DNA of 64,000 nucleotides from Daphnia pulex (taxonomy: Eukaryota > Arthropoda > Branchiopoda > Diplostraca > Daphniidae): the NCBI RefSeq assembly GCF_021134715.1, contig NC_060018.1, positions 8,635,501-8,699,500 of the forward strand, given 5' to 3'. The notes under the pieces are model-generated. The model saw only the letters and a list, made by a program, of their open reading frames with translations. It was not told where the DNA came from and searched no databases. Numbering within the stretch: position 1 is the first letter of the stretch; each line of letters starts with the position of its first letter. Shown in pieces: positions 34,477-46,865 of the stretch. The translations under genes and the position numbers were made by a program.

Positions 34477-36345
34477 TGTCTAAAATTATCCGTGGCAGTT
34501 TAACAGTGTTTTCGATATGAAATGAATATCAAAATGGATTCAATTTAAGTATGACTGCGTCGACTGAATTTTCACAAATGCTTACATCACGATATTTTTG
34601 TTTTCAAATTGTTATCGACCTCTGTCGACATATGAAAAAAGAATAGGCCAAAATAAATTTGATGCGTAGCATTTCTATGATTCTATTGTTTCACTTTATT
34701 TGTTGCAGATCGACTACGTAGTAAATGAAAGATTTAATTTTTCATTTGACAACCGACTAGAAATCGTTAAATTAAGGATGGGCAGCGGCCCAGGCGGGTA
34801 TAGCTCGGACTCTCATCTCAGGGGGGTTTTTGAAGAACTGACTCTTTAGTTCGACAAATGTGAGCAGGAATTCTTGGTCTCATGTTGTAAAATAAATTGC
34901 TTGTTAGAAAGCGAATATTTTCGATCGGGAATTCACTTAACTCTGCCGTTTTGTAATTTTTAACAAATTTCATATGCTAATGAAAAGCGATTTTTAATCA
35001 GCGTCGCATTTTTATTTTATTTTCTTTCATCTCTAGAAAAGTTAGGCAAAAGCATTCTAAATTTCTAAATTATTCTGTGTCTTGTTTGTGAAACTTCCTC
35101 ATACTAACTGTCTAGAGCGGAATTTCATCTAGACTTATTGTGTTAGTGACAAAAAAAAACAAATCGACTCGATTAAAAATGGGAACGTAATGTAATACAC
35201 ATGGTTATTTATTATTTTGAGTAGTTCTTGGATGAAAAAAAAAATATATTTTCGGTTCCCAACATTTTCAGGATAACAACCATATGTATCCAGCACACAG
35301 ATGGCACCAAGCCGGCAACCACCTAAAGCACCAGCAATAAGTTTTTGAATGCAGATACTTAGTGGCCTTATTTGGTTATATTCCTGTGTTGGAGCTAGTC
35401 ACACGCAAAGTCCGCGCGTGTCGCAATTTTGGTGTAATTTTGTTAGAGTATAGGTCATATTGTTTAAGAGGGATGACCTGGTCATCCCTCATTAAAATAT
35501 TAAAAAACAGCTTATTTTCACAAAAGTGGACAATTTTTCCTATTCCTGCTTCGTCGTTTCTGAAACACCAAACGTAACACACAAACGAGTGGTCTTTGAG
35601 TAAGATTAAATGTATTATCATTTCCAAAAACGTAATAAATATAATATAGATAGAAGAGTATAAAATTGCTGTCAAATGTAAAGAATATATTGTCATTGTA
35701 GTACATAAAATGGAAACGACTAGTTTGGAATTTACTTGACTATCAGTGACTATAGGTTTTTCACACAGGTTTTTCATCGTCGTTATTAAAAAACGCATTA
35801 TGCGTAGCAATACAAAATGTGCAAATATTTTTTTAAATATTTCGAATAAGAAATTTGACTGAATTCTTGTCGGAGGAAATCCATCATTGAAATCCAACAT
35901 CACGTGACGTGTGTGTCTGGTTACAACAACAACAACAACTGGTTACAACCATTCTCTTTGAATTGAAGAGAAATATAAAAATGTTTTTTATTTTCTTTAA
36001 CTATTTAAGAAATCGCTTCGAGTCCTGTCTTCGATCATGGACTTTCTTGACTGTTAACTTTTCCGTCCACTCCATGAATCCGTATTCTTTGAAGGACACA
36101 ACTCCAGCAACTTTAAATGGGACATGCAGTCAACAAAAGCACCGATAGAAGATAGCCTCTACTTAGGCTAAATACAAAATATACGTAGGTTTATCGCTTC
36201 ATAATTAGTACAAAAGGAACGGATAGCTCGAGCCTCAAAACCGCTCAAAACGTTAGGTGACGCATTACGGCCATGGCATTGGTACATTACCCAGTGTAGC
36301 CTGCTTGTTTTATCAAAATGACCTAGATTTTAATTCGCCTAAAAA
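34477..36345. other. Spacer between TBC1D30 and AANAT
   Basis: AT-rich. Contains an 11-bp perfect inverted repeat at 35468-35490 and a CAA run at 35925-35938. The 175-aa minus-strand frame at 35376-35903 has no recognisable domain and an AT-driven composition; I do not call it. Confidence 0.4.
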
Positions 36346-37209
36346 TCATTTCAAATGTTTGATCATTAGTCTGGCGGCCGTATGGACCCCGTCCGATGAG
36401 AGTTGCTGGAACGGCTGTTGGTCACCATCAATTGTAAAAGCGTCGTATTGGATTGTTTTTAGACAAAGAAAACCAGCCTTAAGGAAAGCGCGAGCCGAAA
36501 ATTCACTCGTCGCCTCCGAGATTATCAAAGAATAGCCCAACGTTTTAGTCAATTCCTCCGTCAACTGAATCAATTTTTGAGCCAGTCCCCGTCCGCCAAA
36601 ACGTGGATTAACACAGAGCATTTGGCAGGAAACCAGCGATTCGACTTGATAGCCGTTGAAAACATCTTCGCCGGAGACCAATTCATCTAGTACGCGAGTG
36701 ATCATCCACATGTTGGGTTGCGAGTCGCGTTCGACGAACGTGAAGATGTTGACATCTTCTGGATCGTTTACTTTCCGCTCAACGTCATTTAGGCAAACGG
36801 CTACAATTTCACCTTGATTGTCAACCGTCGAGTCTTCGCTATCGAGGGATCGTAGTCGGACAACAATCTAACACAGAAATTTGCATCAGAATAATTTCCA
36901 GTAAAACGTATAATAACGGATAAAAGCTCAAACCGACAATCCTTCGCGTATCTCGTGCTCCAGCATTTTGGAAAGCCAAGGGCGGACTTCCTTGTTGGGG
37001 TCGAGTTTAAGCGACTGGCCGAGTGGTTCTTCGGCGAAGAAATATTTGAGCAGGAACTCGGCGACTTGTTCGACGTTTTCCTTTTGGATTGTGCGGAAGT
37101 AGAAATCGGGCAAATCAGAGTCGTGGTGGATCCAATTCAGCGTCGAATCTGCTCTCGCTGCCGTTCCCTTCATCTTGTGATCGCAATTCGGATTCGGTTG
37201 CTTTTTCAA
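36346..37209 (-). CDS. Arylalkylamine (dopamine-type) N-acetyltransferase
   Basis: Two exons on the minus strand: 37209-36934 and 36867-36346 (798 nt, 265 residues), joined in phase by a 66-bp intron with GT and TTAG ends. A GNAT fold is visible: the N-terminal YFRTIQKENVEQVAEFLLKYFFAEEPL is typical of insect aaNATs, and the acetyl-CoA motif is CVNPRFGGRGLAQKL (R-x-x-G-x-G/A form). It is followed by a C-terminal segment with SEFSARAFLKAGF. Enzymes of this family acetylate dopamine, serotonin, octopamine or tyramine for cuticle sclerotisation, neurotransmitter turnover and melatonin synthesis in the cytosol. The substrate cannot be told from sequence. It converges with TBC1D30. The start at 37209 is the first ATG in the exon. 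Confidence 0.88.
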
Positions 37210-40200
37210 TATTCCTTTAGAGATAACAGTGATTATGTAGTATGAGTCTAACCTTGAGTCTAACCTAGAAGATTCTACATTGTCGGCAACTTTATTTACA
37301 TCTTGTAACCTAAACCTGAAAGTCGCTCGAAATCTTTAGCCAAAGTTTTTACATCAGGTTGATGTAAACGGGTGTAAACGACAAAGTATGAATTTGGCTT
37401 TAAATCTCACCTGCAAGTTACACACAAATTATTTACTACAGTACCAATATTTTACATTGCAAAAATTTAGCCCATTATCATTTAAACAGTTTTATTTAGT
37501 GGCGGTTTATTTTCAGTAACTAGATATGTAATAAGACGTTTCTCACTTGACGCAAACAATGTGGGTCAAAATGGAGCATCTAGTCGAAACACACCCATTG
37601 TTCAATATAGCACAAATATTATGTTGGGAGGAATTCTTTTGTTTTCCTTTACTCCTGACTGGAATTGAAAAATTCTTTTCCTTCTCCCTTTTTTTTTCGG
37701 TTGGAATCCACTTACCGCGTACCAATAAGTGACAAAGCGCCACTGCTGCAATGCACGGCGACAGATTTTGTCACGGGCGTCGCCTCAATCAGCGATTGCA
37801 AACTGCCATTGTTCCACTTTTTCTACAGTCCCTCTTTTCTCCAGTGACATTAAAAGCTGCTACTCACCTTGATGCTTGCAGCCATAAAGTGATGTATTGA
37901 TCTAAAGCGCGTTTCTTTCGCCTCTTGTGTCCACTGGCTCTCCTCTTAAAAGGCCAACACACGTCGACTAGCCTCGTTTTCTTTTCCTATTTCCTTGGGA
38001 CTACTGGTTGTCGAATATCACCAAATTAGTTGAACATCTGCACTTCTTGTGACGATCCGTGCTGGGCGCTCTTTAAATCCTATACGGTATATTCCTTTCT
38101 AGCTATTTTTCGCCTAACCGTTGGCAGAACTAAATAGTCTGTGTAGTAATATAGGCCTATATAAGCCTATAATAGTAAAGAGCTACTATAAACTCCCTGG
38201 CTGCTGCAGCTTTTTGGGCTATAGATATATAGGACCTATATAGTGCTAGATGTTGACTGGTCGGAGAGCTGAGAACTATTATTCAATTCTTGGCGAACGC
38301 AAGTCTATATCATCAAATGCTGGGAGGATAACAAAAATTCGAGGCTCTTTGTTGGGAGTGAGAGAGAGAGCGAGATGTGCTTGGTGTGCGTTTCCCGTGT
38401 TGCGCAGCGAGAAAAACTCAAGTTGGCTTCGGCGAAACGTTTCTCCTCCGATACACTGTATTCCGTATTCCTTTATTGTGCGTCCCAGCAGTTTGTTCTT
38501 CTCTTTTCGTCCATACTCCCCTTTTCCCTGTTTCTTTCTTTCTTTTTTCTTTCTTTTTTCCCTGTCGCATAATTGAAGGATGCACGGAGAGAACTGTCGA
38601 ACCATTTGACTAGAAGAAGAAGAGACATTGGGGAAAATGTCATCTGCAGAGGAAGCACTTATTGGTGAGTCGACTGCGCTATTGCTGCTGCTGCTGCCTT
38701 GCGTGTTGCGAGACTACACAATGCATCGAGCATCCAGCTACGAGATTGGCGCACTCAATCCACCATATCAGACGTTATAAGTCGTCTGCAGCATGCGCAG
38801 ACCAGATCTATTACCTACTGCTTTCCTCGATAACAATAAAAAGCCAAGATGACAATTCCCGTATTCTGTCCGCTGCTGCGTCCTCCCCTGAGATGGCCGT
38901 CATCCAGCCAGCAATTCTATAAGCTGACATCACGCTAAGAAATTCTTTGTGCTTTATGCAAGGCTTTATGCTCCACGGTGAGCAAAGCCAAACATTCGGA
39001 AGGGATGCGCGGTGTTCCGAGATATACAGTACCGTACTTAGTGCTCTTAATGGCTCTCCTCGTCGACGATAGATAGAAATGATCAAGATTTCCCTGGCGA
39101 CTTCATATTCATAAGACAGCATCCTCATTATCGCGATGGAGAGACATTGATCAAATGAATTGACAACAGACGGAAGAATACAATGATGACGCCAAAGACG
39201 GTGAACGAGCCAAGGATGTCGGTCATTGGGTTTCCTTTTATTCTGTCTATATTTTGAGTGATGATGATTGAAAGAACGACTGTTTGGTGGCTAGCTGTCG
39301 GACTAGAGTGAATTTCTTGCTTCCGTCAAAGTGTGCCGTTTGCAGAAATGGGAAGAAGAAGGTGGATGAACAAGACTTTAGTCCTTTATTTCGCGCTTTT
39401 GCTTACACTACTGAGTTCTCTTCCCTGTCTATTGATTATCGGTTTCTTCTTGCCGCCTATGGGATTTTGATTCAGCCATCCACTGACTCTAGTTTTTTTT
39501 TCCCCTGTTTGGGCTCTACCGCGCGCTTTCGTAGTTTCCTTGTTCCTCTTCCTATTCCTTGTTTCCCTTGCACCCTTTTATTCCCGTTTCCTTATTTCCC
39601 TCCTTTTCAATCCCCATTTCCTAGTTGTTCTTTTGAGAGTGAGAGAAAAAAAGAAAACGATTGCCAAAGCTTTTTTCTCTGGCGCTCGGGGAGCGCGTTT
39701 TGTACATCAAGCAATTGCACGAAAAGCCCGTCGGACGTACCATCTAGTGATGATGATGGTATGGCTGCTGGTGCCGTTGCCGTTGCCGTTGCCGATGAGC
39801 GTGACGGAAGGAACCACGGGCAACAGTGTGAAGCAAATAGACTGCTGATCCATTTACCAGTTTCGGCGAAAATCAGCCACTCTTTATCACCTTTCTTCAT
39901 GGCTGGTGACGATGTTATTCACGAGAGCGTAGAGTTTGAAATCTTTGACACGACACGGATACTATTGTCAAGGGGGTAGAGTGTCGTCGCAGATTGCACG
40001 AGAGGAAAATCAAAACAGAATCACTACCCACTAATGGAGAAATATTCACAGAGACGCGGCTTCTGTAACGGCAGCGAGAATGCTCCTACTAGACATGTCC
40101 TACTACTACAGAGTACAGACAGAGCAAGACGATCTCCATGCGACCTCACCAAACTTGGATCTCCAAGTCACGTGACGACTATCGACTTGATTCTAGCAGA

Positions 40201-40480
40201 CGGCCCGTTTACATGGTAACATTATCTGCTCTTCCTGACGGGATCCTACCGGCACTGCCGCACTTGCGCACTGCTGATATAGGATGTCGTTCATCGGAAA
40301 TTGGCCGAGTTTTGTGCAGTGTGAAGTCCAAATTCTTACAGGACTTCAGACTTGAGAGTAGTATTTTTTTTCTACTTAGGTTTTCCAACAAAGTGACTGC
40401 CTTGATAAATCATTAACAAATGATAAATCCGGATCAATTTCGTTTGATTGGGTTATCCTGCAGAGCTCTTTTGTCTACTC
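37210..40480. other. Gene-poor spacer, possible first exon at 38637
   Basis: No complete gene. Several CT-rich tracts (38520-38570, 39540-39630). The only gene-like signal is a short ATG exon with a good donor at 38637-38664, listed separately. Nearby open frames are products of the CT-rich composition. Confidence 0.4.
38637..38664 (+). other. Candidate short 5' coding exon
   Basis: ATG at 38637 in a purine-rich leader (GGGGAAAATG) opens MSSAEEALI and is followed directly by a strong donor GTGAGT at 38665. This is the form of a first coding exon ending in phase 1. I found no downstream plus-strand exon that continues it in phase, so it may belong to a gene with a very long intron or be chance. 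Confidence 0.2.
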
Positions 40481-40489
40481 TCTACTCCT

Positions 40490-41095
40490 ATAGGCTACCT
40501 TCTACCCTCCTATATACTTTTTTCTTCTCCTATACTTTTTGCCTTAATTTTTAACACTTTTTACTTTCACCAATAATTTTTTGCCTTCACCAATACTTTT
40601 TTCCCTTCTACAATACTTTTTCCTTCTCCTATGCATTTTTTCTTTCTTTCCATTTCTTTTTATTTCCTTCTACCTTTTTTTCCCTCTCCTAGACTTTTTT
40701 GCCTTCTCCAATACTTTTTCCTTCTCCTATACCTTTTTTTTTCTTTTCCCTTCTATTTATTTCCGTCTACTTTTTTCCCTTCTCTTTAGCTCTTTTGCCT
40801 TCTCCTATACTTTTTTGCCTTCTTTTAGCTCTTTTTCCCTTCTCTTTAATTTTTTTCCTTCTCCTATACCGTTTTTCCTCTTCTATACTTTTTGCCTTCT
40901 CCTATATTTTTTGCCTTCTCCTATACTTTTTTGCCTTCTCTCTAGGAAGGGGGTGTCGATGTAACTTTGGTCGCGCTGTAACTATTCATTTCCTTCTCCT
41001 ATTATTTTGTTCCTTCTCCTATACCTTTGTGCCTTTTCCTATCACTTTTTTCCTTCTCTTTAACACTTTTTTCCTTCACCTTCACCGCCTTCACT
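40490..41095 (+). repeat. Degenerate pyrimidine minisatellite
   Basis: About 600 bp almost entirely C/T on the plus strand, made of loosely repeated units of about 17-20 bp around TTTTTCCTTCTCCTATAC, with drift in T-run length. It is interrupted at about 40940-40985 by non-repetitive sequence. Long open frames on the plus strand (rich in Phe, Ser, Leu, Pro) are artefacts of this composition. Confidence 0.85.
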
Positions 41096-42890
41096 CTTTT
41101 GGTGACAAAACTTCAACCGATCACAGCTCCGTCAATTATGCACTCTATTTATTAGGAACCAAAAGGGCAATATATTCATCTTTGAATTTGCGATATAATT
41201 TTCTGTACAGATATAATATGTTTCGAATTCAAGCGAAAAAAAAATTCAAACTAAAGAAAAAAAGTTTCAAAACAAATCCAAATAAAAGTAATAGAACCCA
41301 TAAATTAATTGTCATGAATAATTTTCAAATTTGCGTTTTTTCCCGCGGCTGACAATGAAACTGGTATCCTACTTTCAAAATCGTCGTCAGAACAATCACC
41401 ACTAACGTCATATAGTCTGGGAGCTGGGCGACCAAAAAATGTTTTTTCTTTAGCAAAAGGTTCGAAGCTAAAATATGGTTAGGGGGGGGGGGGGGTATGA
41501 CACACACGAAAAGCCAAGTCTGTCGACTGGCGGCCGGGGCGTTCAAGCGTGACGCGATCCCGAAGTCGGCGGGAACCGTAAAAAAATCAACTTTGTTATT
41601 AGCAAGCCCAAATTTTCCCTAGAAAGCAAGTTAACATTATGTTGATCAATAATCCCGCAAGACAGACGTCAAATTACAGGACTATAATACCAACAGACCA
41701 TCTTAAAAATTAATAAAACCGTAAATTTTTTCATTTTAGTTTAGAAAATCCAATTTTTACATTAAAAAATAGAGCAACATTTGATTTATAATAATCCCGG
41801 TAGACAGACGTCGATATCTGAGCCCTTGGGGGCACCAGACGTCGGTGTGTAACGGTTTTTCACGAAGTTTCAGTCGTTATTTGATACCGGCAACGCTGTT
41901 TCGGATACCGGCAATGCTGTATCAAAGGCGCTTATTTTTAAATAGCTTGCGTTTTTGGAGGATAATAATGACTAGAAATTCATTAAAACTGGTTGTTTAA
42001 CGCTTACAAATTAGTTGAGTTATTGGATTACATGTTTAATTAATAATTAGCTGCTAAGGCAGCATAAAAACGATGATGACACTTTTCCCTTGCAAAATGG
42101 GTTTGCCAATTAAATCAATTATAGCTGAACACTGTTTTGTAACATTTTCATCAACAACGTGTTTCTACAGCAACATACAAAAAAAAACCATTTTCAGCGT
42201 TTAACAAATTAAAGCAAAGCCTAAAACTCCTAACTACAAACATAACTAACTTACACATTGGCGACAATTGTCGCACTCAGCTTTTCTGTCGCAAACTTTC
42301 TTGTTACAACTTTCAACAGCGCGCCTTGAAAAGATCCGCTCCAGCAGTCAAATTTTTTTTGTTCACCACACGTTATTATCTTTTGTGATTCCAAGCAAAT
42401 AGAAAATAGCTAAATACACCAACCAAAACCATCACTTTTTCTTCTCCTGGCAGTCAACGACAAAAAGACGTAACCTATCTTGCTAAAACACGTAGATTTT
42501 TTGATTCCCTAACAATACCTTTTTATTAAGCAGTTATTAATGTTTAGTAAGCTTGAAAACAACATTCTTATTGTAATAAACTTCGATACAGAGAGGGTTG
42601 CTTTAAAACAATAAGAAATAAGAAAGAGAAATAACGATTAAACTAAAGCCTCAGGGAAACATATATATACATATACTGAAATGTTCATCATCATTTTCCA
42701 TCGAGACTCTCCCATCGGCATGTTATCCCAGAAAGAATTTCAATTCTTCAAGTAAACCCTTTTAAAAATTTAATTTCATTTCTTTAAACAAAATTATTCA
42801 TACAACAAACATTAAAACAACAGACTGAATTATTTGTTTTTATTTAATCCCATGTTATCTGAGAAATCGAAAATACAGAAAAGAAAAGTT
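41096..42890. other. AT-rich spacer with short direct repeats
   Basis: No gene. A G-run of 13-15 bases lies at 41483-41497. GATACCGGCAA-GCTGT is repeated twice at 41883-41918. The phrase AATCCCG--AGACAGACGTC occurs at 41650 and 41793, suggesting old repeat debris. Confidence 0.45.
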
Positions 42891-42892
42891 AT

Positions 42893-43858
42893 TGTGTTTG
42901 ATCTTCGACTTGTTGACGAGCTTCAGCAACATCTTTGTTTGTGAAAGTCTTCCATGCTCCGCCACATGTGCGTCCGGTATCTAGTCCACTAGCGAATACT
43001 CTTGAACGACAATGATAGCTAGTTTTCTCAACCATTTTTCTTTGCAATTTTTAACATCTCCAACAGGAATACATTTCAGCTCTTTAACGTCTGTCAATAT
43101 GTCGGTCCCTGATTTACAAATGGGGTCAAATGTTACTTTTTGGTTTTAAATTTCGCTCCCATACATGACGAAAAAAATGTCTTTCTGTGGTTTGCCAAAC
43201 TGGCTTGCTTCAAAAAGAAATTTTTCCTGGGGAGGAATCAATCAAATTAATTTCGTTTCCACATCTAACACGGTTTTAGAATTACCAAATTGCTGGTCTT
43301 CACACTGAAGCTCGCCATGGTAGGTACAGCAATCGTTACACTGTCAAAGTTCATCCTCATTGTTGCACGTATTTGAGGAAGCAAATGGCTTATGGGTTCA
43401 AACATTTCTTTATTAGTTTTGCTGTCGGGAAATTTTGATAGACTTCAATCCATATCTGAGTACAACGACAACCCATAAGCATGTGACGCAAAAAAGTCAA
43501 CTATCTATTTCACATGTGTAGAACGATTTGGAATATCACTAGTTTGAAATGAAAGAATCGTTATCAATTGTAATGTTATGAAATGTAGAAAATTTTGTGA
43601 TTACCATCAATTTCTAACGAAAGAATACTGTATACGAAGATTATTCATTTCAATTTTTCCACCAGTTGACTTCCGAATCAACGGGAAAATCAAATGGACG
43701 GGCAAAGAGGTTAGCGGTGGTAAAATGAACTTCAACGTGAATGCCTCATTTTCCTGCAAATTCACCGCGTTTAATTTGCAGGGTTTACATTGACGTATTG
43801 GTTTCCCGTTTACGACTTCCTCGAATAGTCTAACTATAATTAAATAACTTTTAAACAC
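42893..43858 (-). pseudogene. Possible decayed coding sequence, unrecognised
   Basis: On the minus strand several short frames in different phases look protein-like rather than random: an 83-aa frame at 43858-43607, a Cys-containing piece (CNDCCTYHGELQCEDQQFG) near 43340-43280, an EKFLFEASQFGKPQKDIFF piece near 43230-43170, and a C-terminal piece ending ARQQVEDQTQ at about 42895. Stops and frame changes separate them. I cannot name the family. It could be a broken secreted Cys-rich protein or unrelated fragments. Confidence 0.25.
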
Positions 43859-43971
43859 TGCACTCTACCATTTATTATATTCATTTACCTGCTCCTTCGT
43901 GGCATGTTTGACAATACTGTCCAGCTGGTAAGTTGGAAGAACGTGAAAATAATGATGGTTTTGTATTTTCA

Positions 43972-45388
43972 GGTCCCAAACATGGCATCAGAGTCCTCAA
44001 CATTCGATCGACTGGACAAGATATTGGAACTGGAATTGACCGGTGCTCAAGAAATCATCGAATCGCTTCTGTTGGAACATTCCAACTATGACCATTATAT
44101 CCCAACGTCATCACTTGGCTTGCAGTGCTAGCAAGAAGCCATGGATCTTCGTTTCTTTTTTTTATGTGAATACCTGTTTTTGAATACATATTTTTTTTTC
44201 TGCCAGGTGAACCTCTGCTGCCCAAGACGCCTCACGTCTACGTTCAATCTTCCGCCTCTGGTAAAGTTTTTGGCTCTATGCAAGAGCTAACGTCTGTTGC
44301 AGAGTTGACAGCTTTTTTTGAAGAATACAAACGGCGCTGCATAGATGGAGATATTGATGATTCGAGATTGCGGTTCGAAAACACCATGAAGATGCAATTA
44401 CTTCTCGTCACCCGTAGGATATGTAGTGCTGCCAACAGAGTGGTCTACATATGAAGTTTGTTTGACGTAGCAGTGGATTTATGGAAACCAACACCAATTC
44501 AAGACAATCAACAGTTTATTGATTTGTGCTAGGTGATTATTGAGGAGGTAATAATCCACCACACGTTTTCAGAAGAACTGTTGCTAATTCTGACAGCAAA
44601 CATTCGTCAACATGCGTATTTTTTTACAATACATCTTTCGAATTAGCAGAAGGCGTAAATTTCCCAGTTTCCTATCTCAACTTCTTCAACATGTCGTTAT
44701 GGTTTTTTTTCAAAATTTTTTCAAAAATGAAAAGGAGATGTCTGCTTTTAAATTTAAATCAATTCAGAACGCTTCAGACCATGGCAATGAAGAACAATGG
44801 GATGTGGAATATTCTTCCAATTTTGCAGAGCTTGTTATGCATTTCATTATTGTTTTCAAAACCATTTCCCCTATGCTGCCCATCCAAAATAGCAACACTT
44901 TGAAGAGTTTCTACTCAGAATTCATCCGCTTATGGTTTCCAACCCGAACAACAAGCGTTCTTCATGCGGCAGTTCAGGATCCCTTTAATGTTGAGACGGT
45001 CAAGCTTATCCTCGAACGCGGAGCTGTCCCTAACGCCATCGACCAGAACGGACGAACTCCGCTTCACCTTTTGGCTGGAATAGACGACATTTATTGTGAA
45101 CTTAACGAATCCATGTTCAAGACTCTGGTGGACGCAGGTACACATCTTGACATGGCCGCAGATGATGGTAAAACTGTTCTCGATGTCTTGAAGCGAAATG
45201 TGGCAAGAGTCACCACCGAAGCCGAGTCAATCAACCCATATTTACATTCGGTATCTGGTACCGTGTTCCCACTATCTTGCTACTGTGCACGAGTTATCGG
45301 TAAGCGTAGAATTCGGCATGACGAAGATCGCCTTCCTCTTCATCTCCAAGAATTTATGTTTCGTCATTGCGCTGCTCAAGGTAATTAG
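43972..45388 (+). pseudogene. fem-1-like relic (C-terminal part only)
   Basis: Three plus-strand pieces resemble the middle and end of FEM1 substrate receptors of CUL2 ubiquitin ligases. 43972-44160 ends in an in-frame TAG (44129-44131) inside QC-stop-QEAMDLRF, where the family has a W before the AMDLR helix. 44207-44454 has MKMQLLLVTRRI, as in FEM1 MQ-LL-RERI, and stops early, with FDVAVDLWK following in frame after a stop. 44650-45388 gives two ankyrin repeats (LHAAVQDPFNVETVKLILE, GRTPLHLLAG, LVDAGTHLDMAADDGKT) and the family's C-terminal CYCARVI...LHLQEFMFRH. The N-terminal ankyrin block is absent. Internal stops and the missing N-terminus argue for a pseudogene, though divergent splicing could rescue part. 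Confidence 0.6.
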
Positions 45389-45977
45389 TAAGTGCAATTT
45401 AATTTGTGTAGATTTTAATTATCTTCTTATTCATTTAATAGATTCAATTGATCTCTCTTGAAAGAACGACCGCAACAACAAATTTTTTCACCTATGCTTG
45501 ACATTGCTTTGATTGAGATTGTCGATTATTTCTTTTTTTTAAAATTCATTTCCCCTTTTGTTTATTTTTTTTGTGGTCTTCGCTTTGTTATGTCATTTTT
45601 ACCCAGCAATGTGTTACAGTTTCCTTGATTTTCTCCCTGTTAATAAAGTAATAAAGACACTTGATTTGACTAGGTCATTCTCACACTGCGACGTCCAGCA
45701 ACATTAATATTAAAGTTTCTTGACCTGATTAATAGCACTTATCAAAATTGACCACACTTGAACAAATTAATTTTTATAATCATATTCATCTTTCAATTCG
45801 CACCTTTTTCAAATTTTCAACATCTTGATTGTATTTCTGAATGAAAGGAACAATGATACAATTAAACGTGGTTTCATTACAGGTTAATTTTAACGTAGTA
45901 ATGAAATTCTTGGTAGCAAATGAATCAAGTTCCTTTTTCATCTTGTACAGATATTAATCAATGTTATTCTGATGTTT
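45389..45977. other. AT-rich spacer
   Basis: No feature supported between the fem-1-like relic and the convergent MATH-BTB pseudogene. Confidence 0.5.
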
Positions 45978-46865
45978 CTAAAGAGTCTTGACAACATTCT
46001 TTAGCATAGTCATACATAGTTTTGGATGATCTCGTTCAGCCTTTTCCCAAGCTTCCGTCGCCATTACTTTGCTGGATAATTTACGTAGAAATGCGAACGC
46101 ATACTTCTTCAAATAAAACGCCGGATGGTTTTCTTCGGTGAAAAAAAGCAATTCCACGCAATTTTCTGCCGAGATTCGGTCAATAAATTGAGTCTCGCAT
46201 TCCATTTTCAATTGGTCCAACATATATTTTCCGGTCACTTTAAGTATTTCAAAGGGCATCTTAGACTCCATTTTTTTCCCGACAGACGACCAGTGTAGAG
46301 GAAGTGTAGTATTACCTTAAACACGTCCGGCTCGATGTCTTCAATTCCGATGCTTCGTCAAAATTTCTTTTGTTTGGTGTTCGAACATGGCAGTGAAAAA
46401 TGGACTTCTCGTGGTCAAAATGATCTTTGGGCTTTGAATTGGCATCCACAGACGTTAATGATGGTGTCGGCAAATTTCAGTTTCAAAGATTTTTTCCATT
46501 CCAGCAAATGCAAGTTGATTGCTGTTGCTGAACGGTTTCTTTGGGATATTTGCAGCTGTGGACAACTTGCCAGAAAGTGTAGGGTCTGTTGGAATTAAAT
46601 TTTCAATCTCGCAATCGAAGGTGAGTTTGCCATTGACGAAATTCTTAGCAACACTTGTTTTCGTGATCTGAAAAACACAATAAGGCACTCTTGTATGTCG
46701 AGGTAAATTGGTTTGGTGTAGGAAAATTTTTTCGCCATTTTTATTCAAAATCGCAATCGCCACTCGAACGCGATGATCTGATTGACTGTTTGGCATTTGC
46801 AAGTTGATCTTTATATTGGAACCCTCCTCAAACAATCGTACACCCCATCTTGAGTGTAACTAATG
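45978..46865 (-). pseudogene. MATH-BTB (speckle-type POZ, SPOP-like) pseudogene
   Basis: Read on the minus strand, 46865-46455 encodes the second half of a MATH domain (LHSRWGVRLFEE start; KNGEKIFLHQTN; KLTFDCEIENLIP). It is followed in another frame by the BTB start (FADTIINVCGCQFKAQ), then a third frame (TTRSPFFTAMFEHQTKE), then another (IGIEDIEPDVFKVILHFLYTGR), and a last one for the BTB/BACK end (MLDQLKMECETQFIDRISAENCV..., stop near 45978). At least three frameshifts break the BTB domain between 46470 and 46260, and the start of the MATH domain is missing. Intact relatives are CUL3 ubiquitin-ligase adaptors. Confidence 0.85.

Noticed and set aside
34790..34850. tRNA-like GGTATAGCTCGG segment
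   Set aside because: A-box-like only; no B box follows at the right distance.
35376..35903. 175-aa minus-strand open frame
   Set aside because: AT-rich composition, Ile/Leu/Phe-heavy, no domain, no splice partners; the length is unusual but not enough without conservation.
39284..39979. 231-aa plus-strand frame
   Set aside because: CT-rich tracts explain its length and its Phe/Ser/Pro bias; overlapping frames of similar size exist on both strands.
40581..41352. Long hydrophobic plus-strand frames as a membrane protein
   Set aside because: They are translations of the pyrimidine minisatellite, which gives Phe/Ser/Leu/Pro in any frame.
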